DNA from: Pelomyxa schiedti
Lineage: Eukaryota > Evosea > Pelobiontida > Pelomyxidae
Assembly (NCBI GenBank): GCA_020536535.1
Contig: JAHLWZ010000451.1
Coordinates: 785-58,486 of the forward strand
DNA: 57,702 bases
Direction: 5' to 3'
Every line of letters starts with the position of its first letter. Position 1 is the stretch's first letter. Made by a program: the position numbers and the translations under genes. Of this stretch, positions 44,301 through 55,098 are shown piece after piece. Below the pieces are notes generated by a model, which saw only the letters and a program-made list of their open reading frames with translations, searched no databases and was not told the DNA's origin.

Positions 44301-45776
44301 AAAGCCAGGAGAAAGGATTCACTAGACAGCACAAAGGTGTAAGAAAACGTTCAAATACTGCTCCGAAACAACCTGCAAAAACCAGCAGCACAACCCCCAA
44401 GGTGACTTTCGCAAGACAACGGTCCGGATCTGTTCCTAGCAAGGGTGCGCCTACCCCTGAGGTAATTGATTCCGAAAGTTCATACATACCAGAAATAAAT
44501 TAAGTTAGGATTCGTCGGAAGAAGCTGTACCACCGTTAGTGCCACCTATACCTGCCCAACCAGTAATGTATTCCTTTTTTCCACTTCTACTTAATACAGT
44601 TCAGAATTCTGTGATGACACCAGCGCCAGTGGCACAACTAAACCAAACAGTGGCCCCTGTAACAAATACTTCAGGAACCACGTCACCAACCAAGTCAATG
44701 ACAGCTGGTTTAAAGTCCCTGATGAAGAAAGTCTCCAGGTTTCCTTTTGTAAGTCCGTTAAACATAAAAAGCATTCCTCACCGAGTGATTTCTTAATGCA
44801 GGGGAAAAAAAAGGATACACAAACTGCCACAACCACGTCGACAAGTCCCACAGGCGTCACTCCACCTACTACGGGCACACCATCTGCCCCATTGGGAGGG
44901 GTAACTACAGCCGTAAATAGTGGAACTCCTGTTACAGCTGGTTCTGTTCAAGGCTCTGCCTCAGGGGTCGGTACTGTCAATGCAACTTCTGGTAATGGAA
45001 GTGGAGATTCTGACAGTGGATTTGGTGGATATGCTGGAAGCAGCGGCAGCCAACATCACTCCCGATCGAGTTCAGGGAACGCCTCCCCCTCACACCAGGA
45101 CAACCTGGAAATCCTTGATGATGTTCCGGTAATGGACACCTTTTTTCCCGAAACGTAACTAACCATTCCTCAGGATGCGGAAAACCAATCAGAGTCGGAA
45201 TTTGCCTCCCATCAAGGTACTGAGCAGGATGTACTTGGCTCTGAGGTAAGCGAAATCTCTCTTTCCATCAGCCCCAGGACTCAGCAATTAACAGCATGAA
45301 GGGAGTGGATCCCACCACTCTCAAAGTAACGACGGGGGAGATAATGACCAGATTGGGGACAGTCTGGATGGCCTGAACCCTCAAAATACCACGCTGACCC
45401 AAAATACAACGGACATCGAAGTTTTATCTGTACAGTCAGTCACCGGCAGCGGGCACAGCGATTCACAGTTGCAAAAAATTCCTCCTCATTTCATCTCAAA
45501 CTAAGAGTATCCAGGATTCGGCAGGGAGGTGGAAGAAGCGGGAGCGGCTCAGCCAGCAACGTTTACAACAACAACGACAACGACAACGACAACAATCCCG
45601 GGTTGCAGAGTATCAACAGTGACGAGGATGCAAGCGCAAGTGCACAGCCTTCCAGGGGGAATGCCTCCTCACCTAAAAGTGCTGTTTTTGTTACTCCTTT
45701 CCAATCTTTACACAATCCACAGACTATGATGACTGGGACGACACATAGCACCCCAACCAGATGTGAATGTAAATAA
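40892..45776 (+). CDS. DZIP1: DZIP1/Iguana-like ciliary basal-body zinc-finger protein
   Basis: DZIP1 acts at the basal body in ciliogenesis. After a Gln/Pro-rich N-terminus come the family signature FRTRSGRLDWASIASVDPAR and, across the poly-T intron (about 41341-41408), GDVNTLRALVDNITFSNVEL, LVKVVQLSQLMIEFFHTLYQ and heptad-rich coiled coil (TDELNMIKREARQLKKTASA). A single C2H2 finger follows, KCPLCKKIFKTGDFLESHVN then RRHP. Further coiled-coil exons follow (EDEMKLLHQHISEMAEKLKR, RLQEDVTTIQREMQRSL). The rest is Ser/Thr/Gln-rich and probably disordered, ending RCECK at 45776. Over fifteen short introns. The order of elements (D123-like first helix block, coiled coil, one finger, coiled coil) is diagnostic. 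The stop codon overlaps AATAAA at 45772-45777. Confidence 0.85.
41341..41408 (+). repeat. Long poly(T) tract in a DZIP1 intron
   Basis: About 60 T with a few interruptions inside an intron. It extends the polypyrimidine side of the splice acceptor. Confidence 0.8.
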
Positions 45777-45777
45777 A
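45772..45777 (+). terminator. Poly(A) signal overlapping the DZIP1 stop codon
   Basis: AATAAA overlaps the TAA stop, again implying a near-absent 3' UTR. Confidence 0.5.
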
Positions 45778-45899
45778 AGTCTCACAGACTTCTGTTCTCA
45801 TCAGTTTCTTCTTCTGTTCTCATTGCATTCCGCGGTTGAAAACAAAGCAAAAAAAGAGGAATCTGTTGGAGCCACGAATCGAAAACAAAACAAAAAAAA

Positions 45900-47690
45900 A
45901 TGGCCACGATTAACGCTGAGGGGGTCGCTACCAAGGACGCCTGCGGAGATCACAAAGCGGATCTCGCCCCTGTAATTGCTGCCGTAGTTTCGGCGCCACC
46001 CACAACCTCGCCGACATCAACCGCGGAAACGTCGCCCGCGGCACCCACAACGCCCACGAACGCGACTACGTGCCCTATTACTACTGCCGCTACTGCCACT
46101 ACAACGAGCGCCAGCGGAGCCACAGAAACCGCCGCGGCGAAAACGACAGCAGCAGCGTCGGACAACGACGCCGGGGGATCAGACCTAACGGGGGAAGAAG
46201 TGGCTGTGGACGTGGCTGACGACGACCCAGACGTCGACGGCTCGAAGCCACCGAGCGCGGCTGCTACTGGCGCTGCTGAGGAGGGTCTGAAGTTCAAGCA
46301 ATACCCGTAAGTGCATGTCATGCACGCACGCACGCACGCGCGAACGAACGAACCACACCAGAGAGGAAGAATCTGGCCAAATGATTCAGCTTGTTCTAAC
46401 CTTGGGAAAAAGGTCATTTGATAACATTGGCAAGCCTGGTGTACTCGACCCTGTGCTTGCAAAGTACGGAAAGGATGAGTTTGTTGTGACTGAGAAGGTT
46501 CATGGATCGAACTTCTCTTTCATCACCAATGGGAAAGAACTTATAACAGCAAAGCGAGGAGGCCTTTTGCACCCGAGGTACCAATTCATTTTGTGCAAAA
46601 GAACCCTTACAGTAAATAGTGCCAAGTTCTTTAATTTTACGAGAGTGCTCGACAAGTACAAGGATAGAATAATGCAAGCCTTCGTTATAGCACAGAAGCG
46701 GTTCGGATTCACCCGCTTGCACGTATTTGGTGAATTCTTTGGGGGAGAATATCCCCACGAAGGTGTTCCCAAAATTCCGGATGCTGTATCTGTGCAGCGG
46801 AGATTGTACTATTCTAATGATAACGAGTTTTTTGTATTCGACTTAAGTGGTGGTGTTGGCTTCGTGGATTATGATGACATGCTCTCTATTTGCCAGGTTA
46901 AAACTTGTACTTTTGGCTCTCATCTAAACAAATACAGGAAGCGGGACTGCTTTGTGCTCAGCCACTCTTCAGAGGTACCTTGGCAGAGTGTGTTAAAGTA
47001 CTGAAACCTGTTCTTATTTTCGGACTCTAACCTTCTCATTTTTAAGTTTCCTGTTGTATTTCCTACAACCATCAGTGGTAAGTGTTCGCTTTCTCTGTCA
47101 AATTTTAACAACTCTACAAGGCATGCTGGGATTACCTCCAATACCAGACAATAACGCTGAAGGAGTTGTGATAAAGCGTGTCAAACACTCACGACCTCTT
47201 TTTAAAAGCAAAAATCCCAAATTCGAGGAAGTGGTACGGCTCTTCATTCTTCCCTCCCCACCGAACAGTAATTTATCTTCCTAGGCATACCTGCTCACTC
47301 CAGAGAAAAGAATTGCCGATGCAGCAAAAAGGGAGATTTACTTACAAAAGAAAGCCGAAAGAGCTCAGCTGGGACCTACGACCCCCACAGAACCAGCGGC
47401 ACCATCACCATTATTCATTGCTGCATCAGCCTACGTTACCAGCAACCGCTTGGACAGTGTCATTTCTAAAAGTATTGCGTTTCAATTGAACTCCCTAACC
47501 ACTCCACACAGTTGGTCAAGTCACAATACGGGACAGTGCAAAGTTAATGGGACTACTGGTACAGGACGCACTCAAGGATTTTGAGAAAGACAACGAAGAA
47601 TATAGAGTCCTTGCCAAGGATGAGCAACGCAAAATCAACAAACTGCTAATGCTACCAGCCAAGAATGTAGTTACACAGCACTTCGCTTAA
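45900..47690 (+). CDS. Rnl2-type RNA ligase
   Basis: ATP-dependent RNA ligase that seals nicks through a lysyl-AMP intermediate. The N-terminus is a long Ala/Thr-rich, then acidic leader of about 130 residues. After a splice into FKQYPSFDNIGKPGVLDPVL the ligase core appears: EFVVTEKVHGSNFSF (motif I, nucleophilic Lys in TEK), LHVFGEFFGGEYPHEGV (motif III), NEFFVFDLSG (IIIa), NNAEGVVIKRVKHSRPLFKS (motif IV and the V-type Lys residues) and KNPKFEE. An alpha-helical C-terminus follows (GLLVQDALKDFEKDNEEYRV), as in Rnl2 and kinetoplastid editing ligases. All catalytic motifs are present. The first intron contains an ACGC/CGAA tandem tetranucleotide tract at 46321-46350. The leader could carry targeting information. 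Confidence 0.85.
46321..46350 (+). repeat. Tetranucleotide repeat (ACGC then GAAC) in RNA-ligase intron
   Basis: Four ACGC-type units are followed by three GAAC units, just inside the first intron after its GTAAGT donor. Confidence 0.7.
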
Positions 47691-47770
47691 TTGTCCAAAG
47701 ATTTTCTTAAAAAACAAATAAATAGTAGTAGTTATTCTTTGCGAGTTTGGATGGGTGACTTGGGTTTTTT

Positions 47771-48791
47771 CTAGCAGCTCCTGTCACATCTGTCACAGAA
47801 GAAAGAGTTAAACTTGATATTTGCAGTTTTCCTGAGGTCAGTGCACTGGGAACAACAAAGCATTGGGTTCTGTGCAATAAACGCTTCACCAACTACCGTG
47901 AAATCTTCACGAATCAGTGAGGTAATGTCAGTGAGAAGGGAGTTCCTGTGTGAATATTGTCATTAATGCCGTAGGAAGAACAAACATTTGGTGCGCGCTT
48001 GGTTATATTTTTGCGTATTGACAGGAAAGACTTACTCGTTTATATGCAATAGGTTTCCAATCATTTTGAGGGAAGGAAGGTGGAGAACTTCCAGACTATT
48101 AACAGCGAGATTCCCCCAGATGTCCAGTTCTTCGGAAATTTGAGCCAGTGCGGGGAAGGAAACGTTCTTCCAAGATTCCGTACTCACACTGAGGCACCAG
48201 ACATTGTGAAGGTGCGGCATATTTACATCGACGAGGTTCGGATTATCTCCATTTAACTCCAAAAGGTTGACAGAGAGAAGTTGGGGGAAGTCAAGTGATG
48301 CGAGCTTGCCACCGGTAGTACTAACCAGTAAATCCGCGGTTACAGTTCGGAGTGCAGGCATAGATACTTTAGTAGATTTTCTGCACTCAACTGCCATCGT
48401 GTAGGCCTTGAGAAGGTTGTTATTAAACACAAAACACTCCCTGTTTTTTAAAAACAAGGGGAAAAAAAAAAACCGATTCGAGGACAGGGAACGTAATGAC
48501 GTCGGCTTCAATAGAAGGTCCCAGAATCAATCCGCAGCTACCACCAACACACCCATCAATATAAGTCAGCTGGGCGAAGGCCTGCTGGATTTCCTCGTCA
48601 GTGCAGCAGTCTATGGTCAGTCCGAAGTGGAACGCGGTGCAGTTGGACAGGGCCATCAGGCCCGTAGAATTCGTCACCACTGTCTGCTCGTACGCGTCAC
48701 CGCAGTCCTCTCCATCTACACCCACCCAGTACAATGATTCCCAGCAGCACGAGAACAACAACATCACAACCGCCACTCGCCTAACCGCCAT
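47771..48791 (-). CDS. Secreted L-domain / ECM33-like protein
   Basis: Predicted secreted or surface protein. Signal peptide MAVRRVAVVMLLFSCCWESL, then a Cys-rich start (DGEDCGDAYEQTVVTNSTGL, DCCTDEEIQQAF). Leucine-rich 'L-domain' strands follow: TFPVLES spliced to AYTMAVECRKS, VSMPALRTVTADLLVSTT, LASLDFPQLLSVNLLELNG, VNMPHLHNVWCLSV, NVSFPALAQISEELDIWG and VLHLPSLKMIGNLLHI. This rhythm resembles receptor L-domains and fungal ECM33/SPS2 cell-surface proteins. The last exon ends with several cysteines (CCSQCTDLRK, FFCDRCDRSC). No transmembrane segment or obvious GPI site was found. It is divergent from the synapsin-like gene with 296 bp between starts. Confidence 0.65.
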
Positions 48792-49087
48792 TAATTACTA
48801 CGCAATCACAAGCCTCCGGAGTTGAAACGACTGTTGGGTTCTTGCATTCCGAGAAAGGTACACTTGGGGATCGACGGCGAAGTACACCTTGAAGAGAACT
48901 CTGTCTGGTGCTTGTAGACTAACCAAGTTGGGATCCAGAGTTGATGTTATTGAACACACGTTCAGAAGAAAGCCGACACTCCTTATTTGGGCCGTTCGGC
49001 GATTTTCCTCCGTCGTTATAAGAGATTCTTACAGCGAGCAAAAAAAAAAAAAGAAAAAAGCTAACCCTGTTGGTTCAAACGACACGA

Positions 49088-50466
49088 ATGCCCAAGACAC
49101 TGCTTATTATCGACTTTAGCACCAACTGGTACGCCGTGTTCAACAACAAAGCCAAGCCAAGGAACAGGCTGGCCAACGGTGATCAAATAATTATCGAGCA
49201 AACCGAATGGAAGTATATGTCTATCAAGGCCTGGTTAGTCTTTCTGCCCTGTTTTTCTTTAAGATAGTTTGAAAAGTACTTCGTACTATACGCGATATAC
49301 GTTTTATACTTTGGTAACAAATTTGCTGCAGTTCTGATGGTCGGTGCTGGGTGCATATTAACCGAAGTGAGGACCCCTTCCCGTGCAGCTCTCAGAGCAA
49401 TGACAGGGTTATTTCACCTGACTTCTTGTTGATCCGAAACTTCCCTACGACAGTGCACGACGAGGACTTCAAGAACATCCTTATGGGATTCATGTTTGCT
49501 AACATTCCATCAGTGAACAACCTTCAGTCCGTTTACCTTGGTATCTGCTTCTGTTTCTTGATTTCTTTTTTGTTTAAAATATGCCCAAATAGATATGCAG
49601 AGACCTCTGATTTATAACGAGCTTCGCAAGTGCGAAGTAGCGCTGAAGGAAAGGGCAAGAGCAGCAGGTCGTGACACAACCAACATGCTTTCTGTTGTGC
49701 CAATGCAATACTTTGGCAACCAGGTGCCGATCACGGTCTTAATTCAATTTTCGCTAACACAACACAGGGAGGAGTCCTTGGGCCACAAGAAATCCAAAAT
49801 GTCCCAATAAACTTCCCCACTGTGATGAAGGTTGGCAACTGCCACGCTGGTATTCACAAATATCCTCTCTTTTTTTCTTTAACTCTGAAAAGGTTATGGT
49901 AAAGCTCTCGTTGCCAAGGCCACTGACCTCGCTGATATATCAAGCATTGTGGCTCTCAATAGGAACTTCTACACGTGTGTAAAACAAAAGCAAAAACATC
50001 AACAATAGTAGAATCTGAACTAACTTTTTTTTTGGTTTTTTGGCTTTACAGAGTAGAAGAGTACCTTGACTTCGAGTGGGAGTACCGTATCCAGTGCGTA
50101 GGCGAAAACGTGCGCTGCTTCAAGCGTGAGTCCAAGAACCACTGGAAGAGCAACTGGGGAAATCTGGTGTTTGAGGACTACCCTGTCGCTGAGCATCACG
50201 TTGAGTTTGCTCGCGAGTGTGCCAAGGTAATCCTCCCATACATTCCTTTCACCAACGTAATTGAATGTTTTTGCTAATGCGTGACTTTGTAGATCTGGGG
50301 AGGGCTTGATATTTTTGCCATTGATGTGGTGCACATGGCCGATGGTCGTGAATTCGTTCTGGAGATCAACAACTCCTCCAACGGGTTCTACTTCAAGCAC
50401 GAGGTCGAGGACGCCGGCATTGTAGCAGATCTGGTCCTGGCCAAGATGAACGCCCTTTGGCACTAG
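49088..50466 (+). CDS. Synapsin-like ATP-grasp protein
   Basis: Begins MPKTLLIIDFSTNWYAVFNN. Proposed exons give SPDFLLIRNFP, FMFANIPSVNNLQSVY, NFPTVMKVGNCHAGYGKALV, DISSIVALNRNFYT, DFEWEYRIQCVGENVRCF, NHWKSNWGN and IWGGLDIFAIDVVHMADGRE then FVLEINNSSNGF. These match the synapsin C-domain in order: 'KPDFVLIR', 'IPSVNSLHSVY', 'PVVVKMGHAHSGMGKV', 'DIASVVAL', 'DVRVQKIG', 'NWKTNTG', 'GGLDICAVEA', 'GRDHIIEV'. ATP-grasp ligands (the Lys of VMKVG and the Glu/Asn of EINNS) are retained. Animal synapsins bind synaptic-vesicle membranes and ATP; the role in a protist is unknown. Only the C-domain is present, without the animal N- and C-terminal regulatory regions. A poly(A) signal lies at 50475-50480. 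Confidence 0.85.
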
Positions 50467-50474
50467 TGCTTGTC

Positions 50475-50480
50475 AATAAA
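50475..50480 (+). terminator. Poly(A) signal of the synapsin-like gene
   Basis: AATAAA 8 nt after the stop codon. The next gene starts 130 bp further on. Confidence 0.5.
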
Positions 50481-50608
50481 ACCACAAAAAGCTGGGAAAA
50501 AAACGTCAAGAAGACAAGTTGGGGGGCCCTAACTTGTCTTTCAGACAACTTTGCCGTACCTTTCTCTTCTTTCTTCGGTCCAACGAGGAGGACAAAAAAC
50601 AAAGCACG

Positions 50609-52862
50609 ATGTCGGGTACCAATTACGTGTCGGCCGCCTACGCCGCTGCTATTATCGGGTCTGAGCCGCCAGATACGCCACCCACAGCGCCGCCTGCTGC
50701 CCACACGTCGCGGGAACCGGAGCAAGGAGGGGGGAGTTACTCTTCGCCCGAGGGGCTCCACCCGTTCTCCTCTTACGTTTCGCTGAGCACAGGGGCCGCG
50801 ATGATACTGGGCTCGGAGCCGCCCCTTACAACGCCCCCCTACGTCACCCCGGCGGAGATCGTTGGCTCCTTTCCCCCCGAGAGCTCCCCAGTGCGGCCGC
50901 CATCCGCACCGCCGTTGTCGCCGTCGCAGCCTTCGCGTCCAACTGTCCATTCCTCTCCACCGTCACAGTCCCAGTCACAGTCACCTTCACCATCACGATC
51001 GCAAGCACAACCACCAACATCAACCCCGCCTTCCAGTTTGTCTGTGCCTCGTGTGGACATCGCGGATTACTATAGAAGTCGGCACTTCTCGGTGTACTGT
51101 TTGAAGTGCAAAGAAGTCAAAGAAGCCAAAGTTCGTCCATGTTGTAAGGAACATAGGCACGACAACGTTCAATATATGTCGGCACCAGAAAACTGGGCAG
51201 ATTTGATGGGACGTTCAGATGCCACGTGCACATGTTTCACTTGTCTTACCACTGGTGTCACCACCAAAGTAGCTTTTCTCTTCGGGTGTCGTGTCTGCAA
51301 CAGCAATGAGGTTGTTTTTTCGCAGTCACTATTTATTGACTGGACGGGCACTACGCACAAGTGTGAGGCCTGCCGCAATGTAATTTGCTCCCATTTTTTT
51401 TATCATCTTGAGTAACAAAAGAGCAGGACTTCCGCCAAGACGCCATGGTGTGGTTTCCCTGTGGACACTGCTTATGCACAGGGTGCTTTATTAGTTATAC
51501 AACACTGATATGTACAAGCCCACAACCCATCCATTGGAATCAAACAGACAAACAACATGCCATAAAGTGTTGTTGTATGCAACTGGGAACTGTCGCTACT
51601 ATACTTAATTGCCAATAGACTCAGATTGTCCTACTTCCTTCTTACCTGATGACCGTATACTTAAAATACTCGGCCCCGAATTGTATAACCGCTATAAAGC
51701 AAAGTGCGCTAATATGTTCTCTTTAATGGTATGTCTTTTGTAACACTTAATTGAGCTCAATGGTTTTACAGGACCGGGGGGATACAAGTGTATACTGTTC
51801 CAATCCACAGTGTATGTGCTCTGGTTCACCGTTTATTATCGTTCATCGAGGTAACTCCGGCTCTAGCCACTATGGTGAATGTCCCATGTGTAAGGTAGCT
51901 TTGGATATGCACTCATTGACAATTTAAATAAATGCCCAGACGATCACATGTCTTGTATGTAAAGACAATAAGGAGAGCTGTTCTTGCCCCCCACTACTTG
52001 CCCCGCCTGTACCTACTACTTCGCTCTCTACAACAGGTATTTGGTGAAAAATTTCTTGTCTTAAAGATTGTAGGTCACTTTTGCCGCGGGATTATTCTGC
52101 CTCCTGAAAAAGAAAGAAATCTCATTCTTTCGATCAAAGGGAATACCACCCTCATAATACAGGTACATGGATGCCCTATAAGTGGTGAAACTGAATTTCT
52201 CTAAATAGATCCACAGAGATTTTACAATAAAAATGGTGAAGAAAGTTATTGAAGAAACATCCGGAGATCGAGATCTCTACCCTTGCTTCCGACAAAAATT
52301 ACTTGCTGGAGGGAAACAACTTGAGGATACAGAGACCATTGGCCGTTACAATTTAGAGAACGAGTCAACAGTTTTTTTGATTATGTCTACCCTTTCACCT
52401 GAAACAGGGTCTCCCTCTTCCAGGTGCACATTTTCTCTGGCTCCTATCTTATTTTGCAAACAACTATTTCAGGAACTCGTCCGCAAGTGAATCCGTTAGG
52501 AGCTCTGTGCGCAGCTTTGTAGGCACTGTCTGTCAGACTTGCCCAAAATGCGGAGCTGGGATTACCAAGCCAAGGTATTCTTTGCTTTTGAGATTATCGA
52601 ATTTTTGAAATATTGGAATACAGAAGCCATGGCTGTCACACTGTAAAATGCCCACAATGTGGCCAAGCATTTTGGTAAACCATAACTTGTTACGCCATTG
52701 AAAAACTGATTCAATCTCCACAACAGCTACAATTGTCGTGCTATCGGCAAATGTGAATGTCTTCCGTATTGCACTGACAAATGTATCTGCCTTCCCTGCA
52801 CCGAGTGCCGACGTAATAAGCGTTGCCCTGGATGTGGTGGCTGCGATGTTTGCAAGCTATAG
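50609..52862 (+). CDS. Parkin-like RBR ubiquitin ligase with UBL between IBR and RING2
   Basis: Pro/Ser-rich N-terminus to about residue 150. Then a RING0-like block (FSVYCLKCKEVKEAKVRPCC, FLFGCRVCNSNEVV); RING1 (CEACRNEQDFRQDAMVWFPC, GHCLCTGCF); a linker/IBR part closely like parkin (CPTSFLPDDRILKILGPELY, NRYKAK, VYCSNPQCMCSGS, GECPMCK); a ubiquitin-like domain (NLILSIKGNTTLIIQIHRDF, RQKLLAGGKQLEDTETIGRY, NLENESTVFLIM) encoded by exons about 52075-52430; and RING2 (CPKCGAGITKPRGHGCHTVK, CPQCGQAF, CYNC), where the HGC cysteine aligns with parkin's catalytic cysteine. A Cys-rich tail follows (CECLPYCTDKCICLPC). In animal parkin the UBL is N-terminal; here it lies before RING2. Stop at 52860-52862. 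Confidence 0.8.
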
Positions 52863-53041
52863 CTGGACTCCCCGGTCAAAGAAATGAAATGGGTGAACAA
52901 AATAATCAGCAGACTCTATTCATTTTCCTTCTCATCACAGAGGACTGTTTAACAAATAACAAAGACGAAACCGAAAAATTTACACTTGTTTTGTTTTTTT
53001 CTATAAGTGAGTTTGGTGTCACTCCAGGGAATGGGGCCACC

Positions 53042-54790
53042 TCAGTGGTGATGTCTGCGAGTGCTGTGGTGGGTTCGGTGGTGGGGGGTTTCACCGTCGG
53101 CGTTGGAGTCGGTTTCAGGAGATGGGTTGCGGTGGTGGTGCGAGTGTGAGCGAGCACGGCCCGACGAAGGGGTTGGGTTGGGCTCCGGGGGTTCCGAGTC
53201 CGCGGCGCCGCCACCGCTGCCGCCGTCTGCCTCGGCGTCGGCCTCGGTGTCCCCGCTGGGGTTGTTGCCGCCGCCTTCGTTGCCGTCGTCGTCGTCGTCG
53301 CCGTCTTTGGCCTTGCTCTTGCCTTTCTTGGTGTCTGGGATCTCGGGCGGGGGCTTGGTGCCCACTTCTTGCTGTCGCCAGGTCAAGAGGTTGTGTACAA
53401 ACTGAGCAGCTTTCTGTGACATTACTAGGGCCTCCATGGGGTCCGGCGTCATGGCTTCATACAGGTTGGGAGCAACAACGATTGCTTGGGTGATATTAGA
53501 TATTTGTTTATTTGAGAATGAAAGGATTAGGAAGTACCAAGATTCTGTGGTCCGGGTTATTTTTTGGTTTGTTTTTTTTTGGGGGGGGTGGGTAGAAAAG
53601 TAAGAAAACAGTAAATCAGATATAGACCCATACTTGTGCAGTCATCTTGTTTACAGTTCTATTGGCAGTTACAGTAAGTAATAAATCCAGAAGCCAATTC
53701 GTTAGACCGAGGTACGGCTCCTGGAGAGCTTGGAACAACTGAACACTATCAGATACAGTTGAGCAATCAGAAATTTGTTTGCTCGGCAGTGTATTGAGCA
53801 CTGGCGTTGGAAGTTCACGATACCAAATCTGGTGAAAAGAACTTTAGAGCAAATTTAATGCACAAGATACCTTTATAAGAGTGGCGATTGCATTCACATC
53901 AGTTGGCATGGAAAAGTCGCCTTTGTTCATTTGTTGTTTGAATTGCTTCACTTCAAGTTGTTCACCAGCAAGCCGGAAGACTCCTTCCTGGATTTTTCCT
54001 CAATGTGATTTGAATTACTGGATTGGAGACAAACCTGGTCAAGACCATCATTTTCAAAAAAGGCCTTTTTAAGGGCTACAAGAACCGCCGGAACCTTGAA
54101 CTCTGATTGTTTGTTAAGTTTCGCATTTCCGTGGTTTTTTAAGTACCTCCATCCTGGACCTGGTCAAGTGTTGTAGGGTCCACCCCAAAAACACCTGTTT
54201 CACAACGGATACGAGCTGTCAAGAATATGCAACCAGCCCCTGTTGGCATGTGAGGGGAACTTGCTTGACTTTTACTGCAGACCTTCGATTTGCAGGTTGA
54301 CTTTGAAATTTTGGTTCACTTTGGATCGGATAACGAGTTTTGCTTTAATTTCCTTCTCTTTATTCTGCATTTGTTTTTGCTTGTTTGTTAAACTTAAACA
54401 AGGTCATTTGCACTTACAGCTTTAATTGTGCCATCAGCGGGACTGAAATTTAGCTGGAACTCTCTTGGGAAGCACGGCTCAAAATGAAACTTCACATTGT
54501 AATTGTTGTTGTTGCGGATAGTCAAACGGTCTACAAGAGGTTTGTTCCTGAGATCGTGGACACTTGTTAGCGGATTACCAAATTACAATGAAGAAACTCA
54601 CAACGGAATTGACGGAAAGGCGTCAAGCCCCCAATCAACAACCGCCTTGGACACCTGTTCTCAAAAAAAAAAAAAAAAAAAACCGGGTTAAAAAAAAGTG
54701 AAAGCGAGAGCTGTATACCTCCACTTTTCCACCAACACCACCACCGGTCGAGGGTAGATCTCCGAGTCCTTTCCCGTGCTCCTGCCCCAT
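53042..54790 (-). CDS. ASH-RhoGAP protein
   Basis: Inactivates Rho GTPases by stimulating hydrolysis. MGQEHGKGLGDLPSTGGG starts at 54790. After the first intron (with a poly-T/A tract) comes an ASH/MSP-like beta domain: VSKAVVDWGLDAFPSIPL, VDRLTIRNNNNYNVKFHFEP, REFQLNFSPADGTIKA, EIKAKLVIRSKVNQNFKVNL. The RhoGAP domain follows: FKVPAVLVALKKAFFENDGL, EGVFRLAGEQLEVKQFKQQM (arginine finger in FRLAG), IATLIKIWYRELPTPVL, VTANRTVNKMTAQ, AIVVAPNLYEAMTPDPMEAL and SQKAAQFVHNLLTWRQ. The tail is acidic, Ser/His-rich. ASH next to RhoGAP is the C-terminal arrangement of OCRL/INPP5B, but no phosphatase domain is present here. The catalytic Arg is kept. Confidence 0.8.
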
Positions 54791-55098
54791 GCTCGCAGCA
54801 CCAAGTTTTTTTTGTTTGTTTCGCGTTTTCGTTTTTCGTGGTTTCCGAACTTTTGCTCTGATTTTGTGAGTTCAAAGAATCGGCAATATTTTTCTGAGAG
54901 AACCTTACAATGTGAAGGCTGTGGATCAAGTCGAAGATCTACGGTTTTTTCCCTGATTGACACCAATCCCCTGGCTTGTGTGCCACAGCTGACCTGTTTC
55001 GTACTTTCTTTTTTATTTTTTTTTTTCTTTGCGCAAAAGGAAGAAGCCCTTAAGGGCATCTTGTTTCCATGACACTTTGATTTTATTGTGAACTGGTG

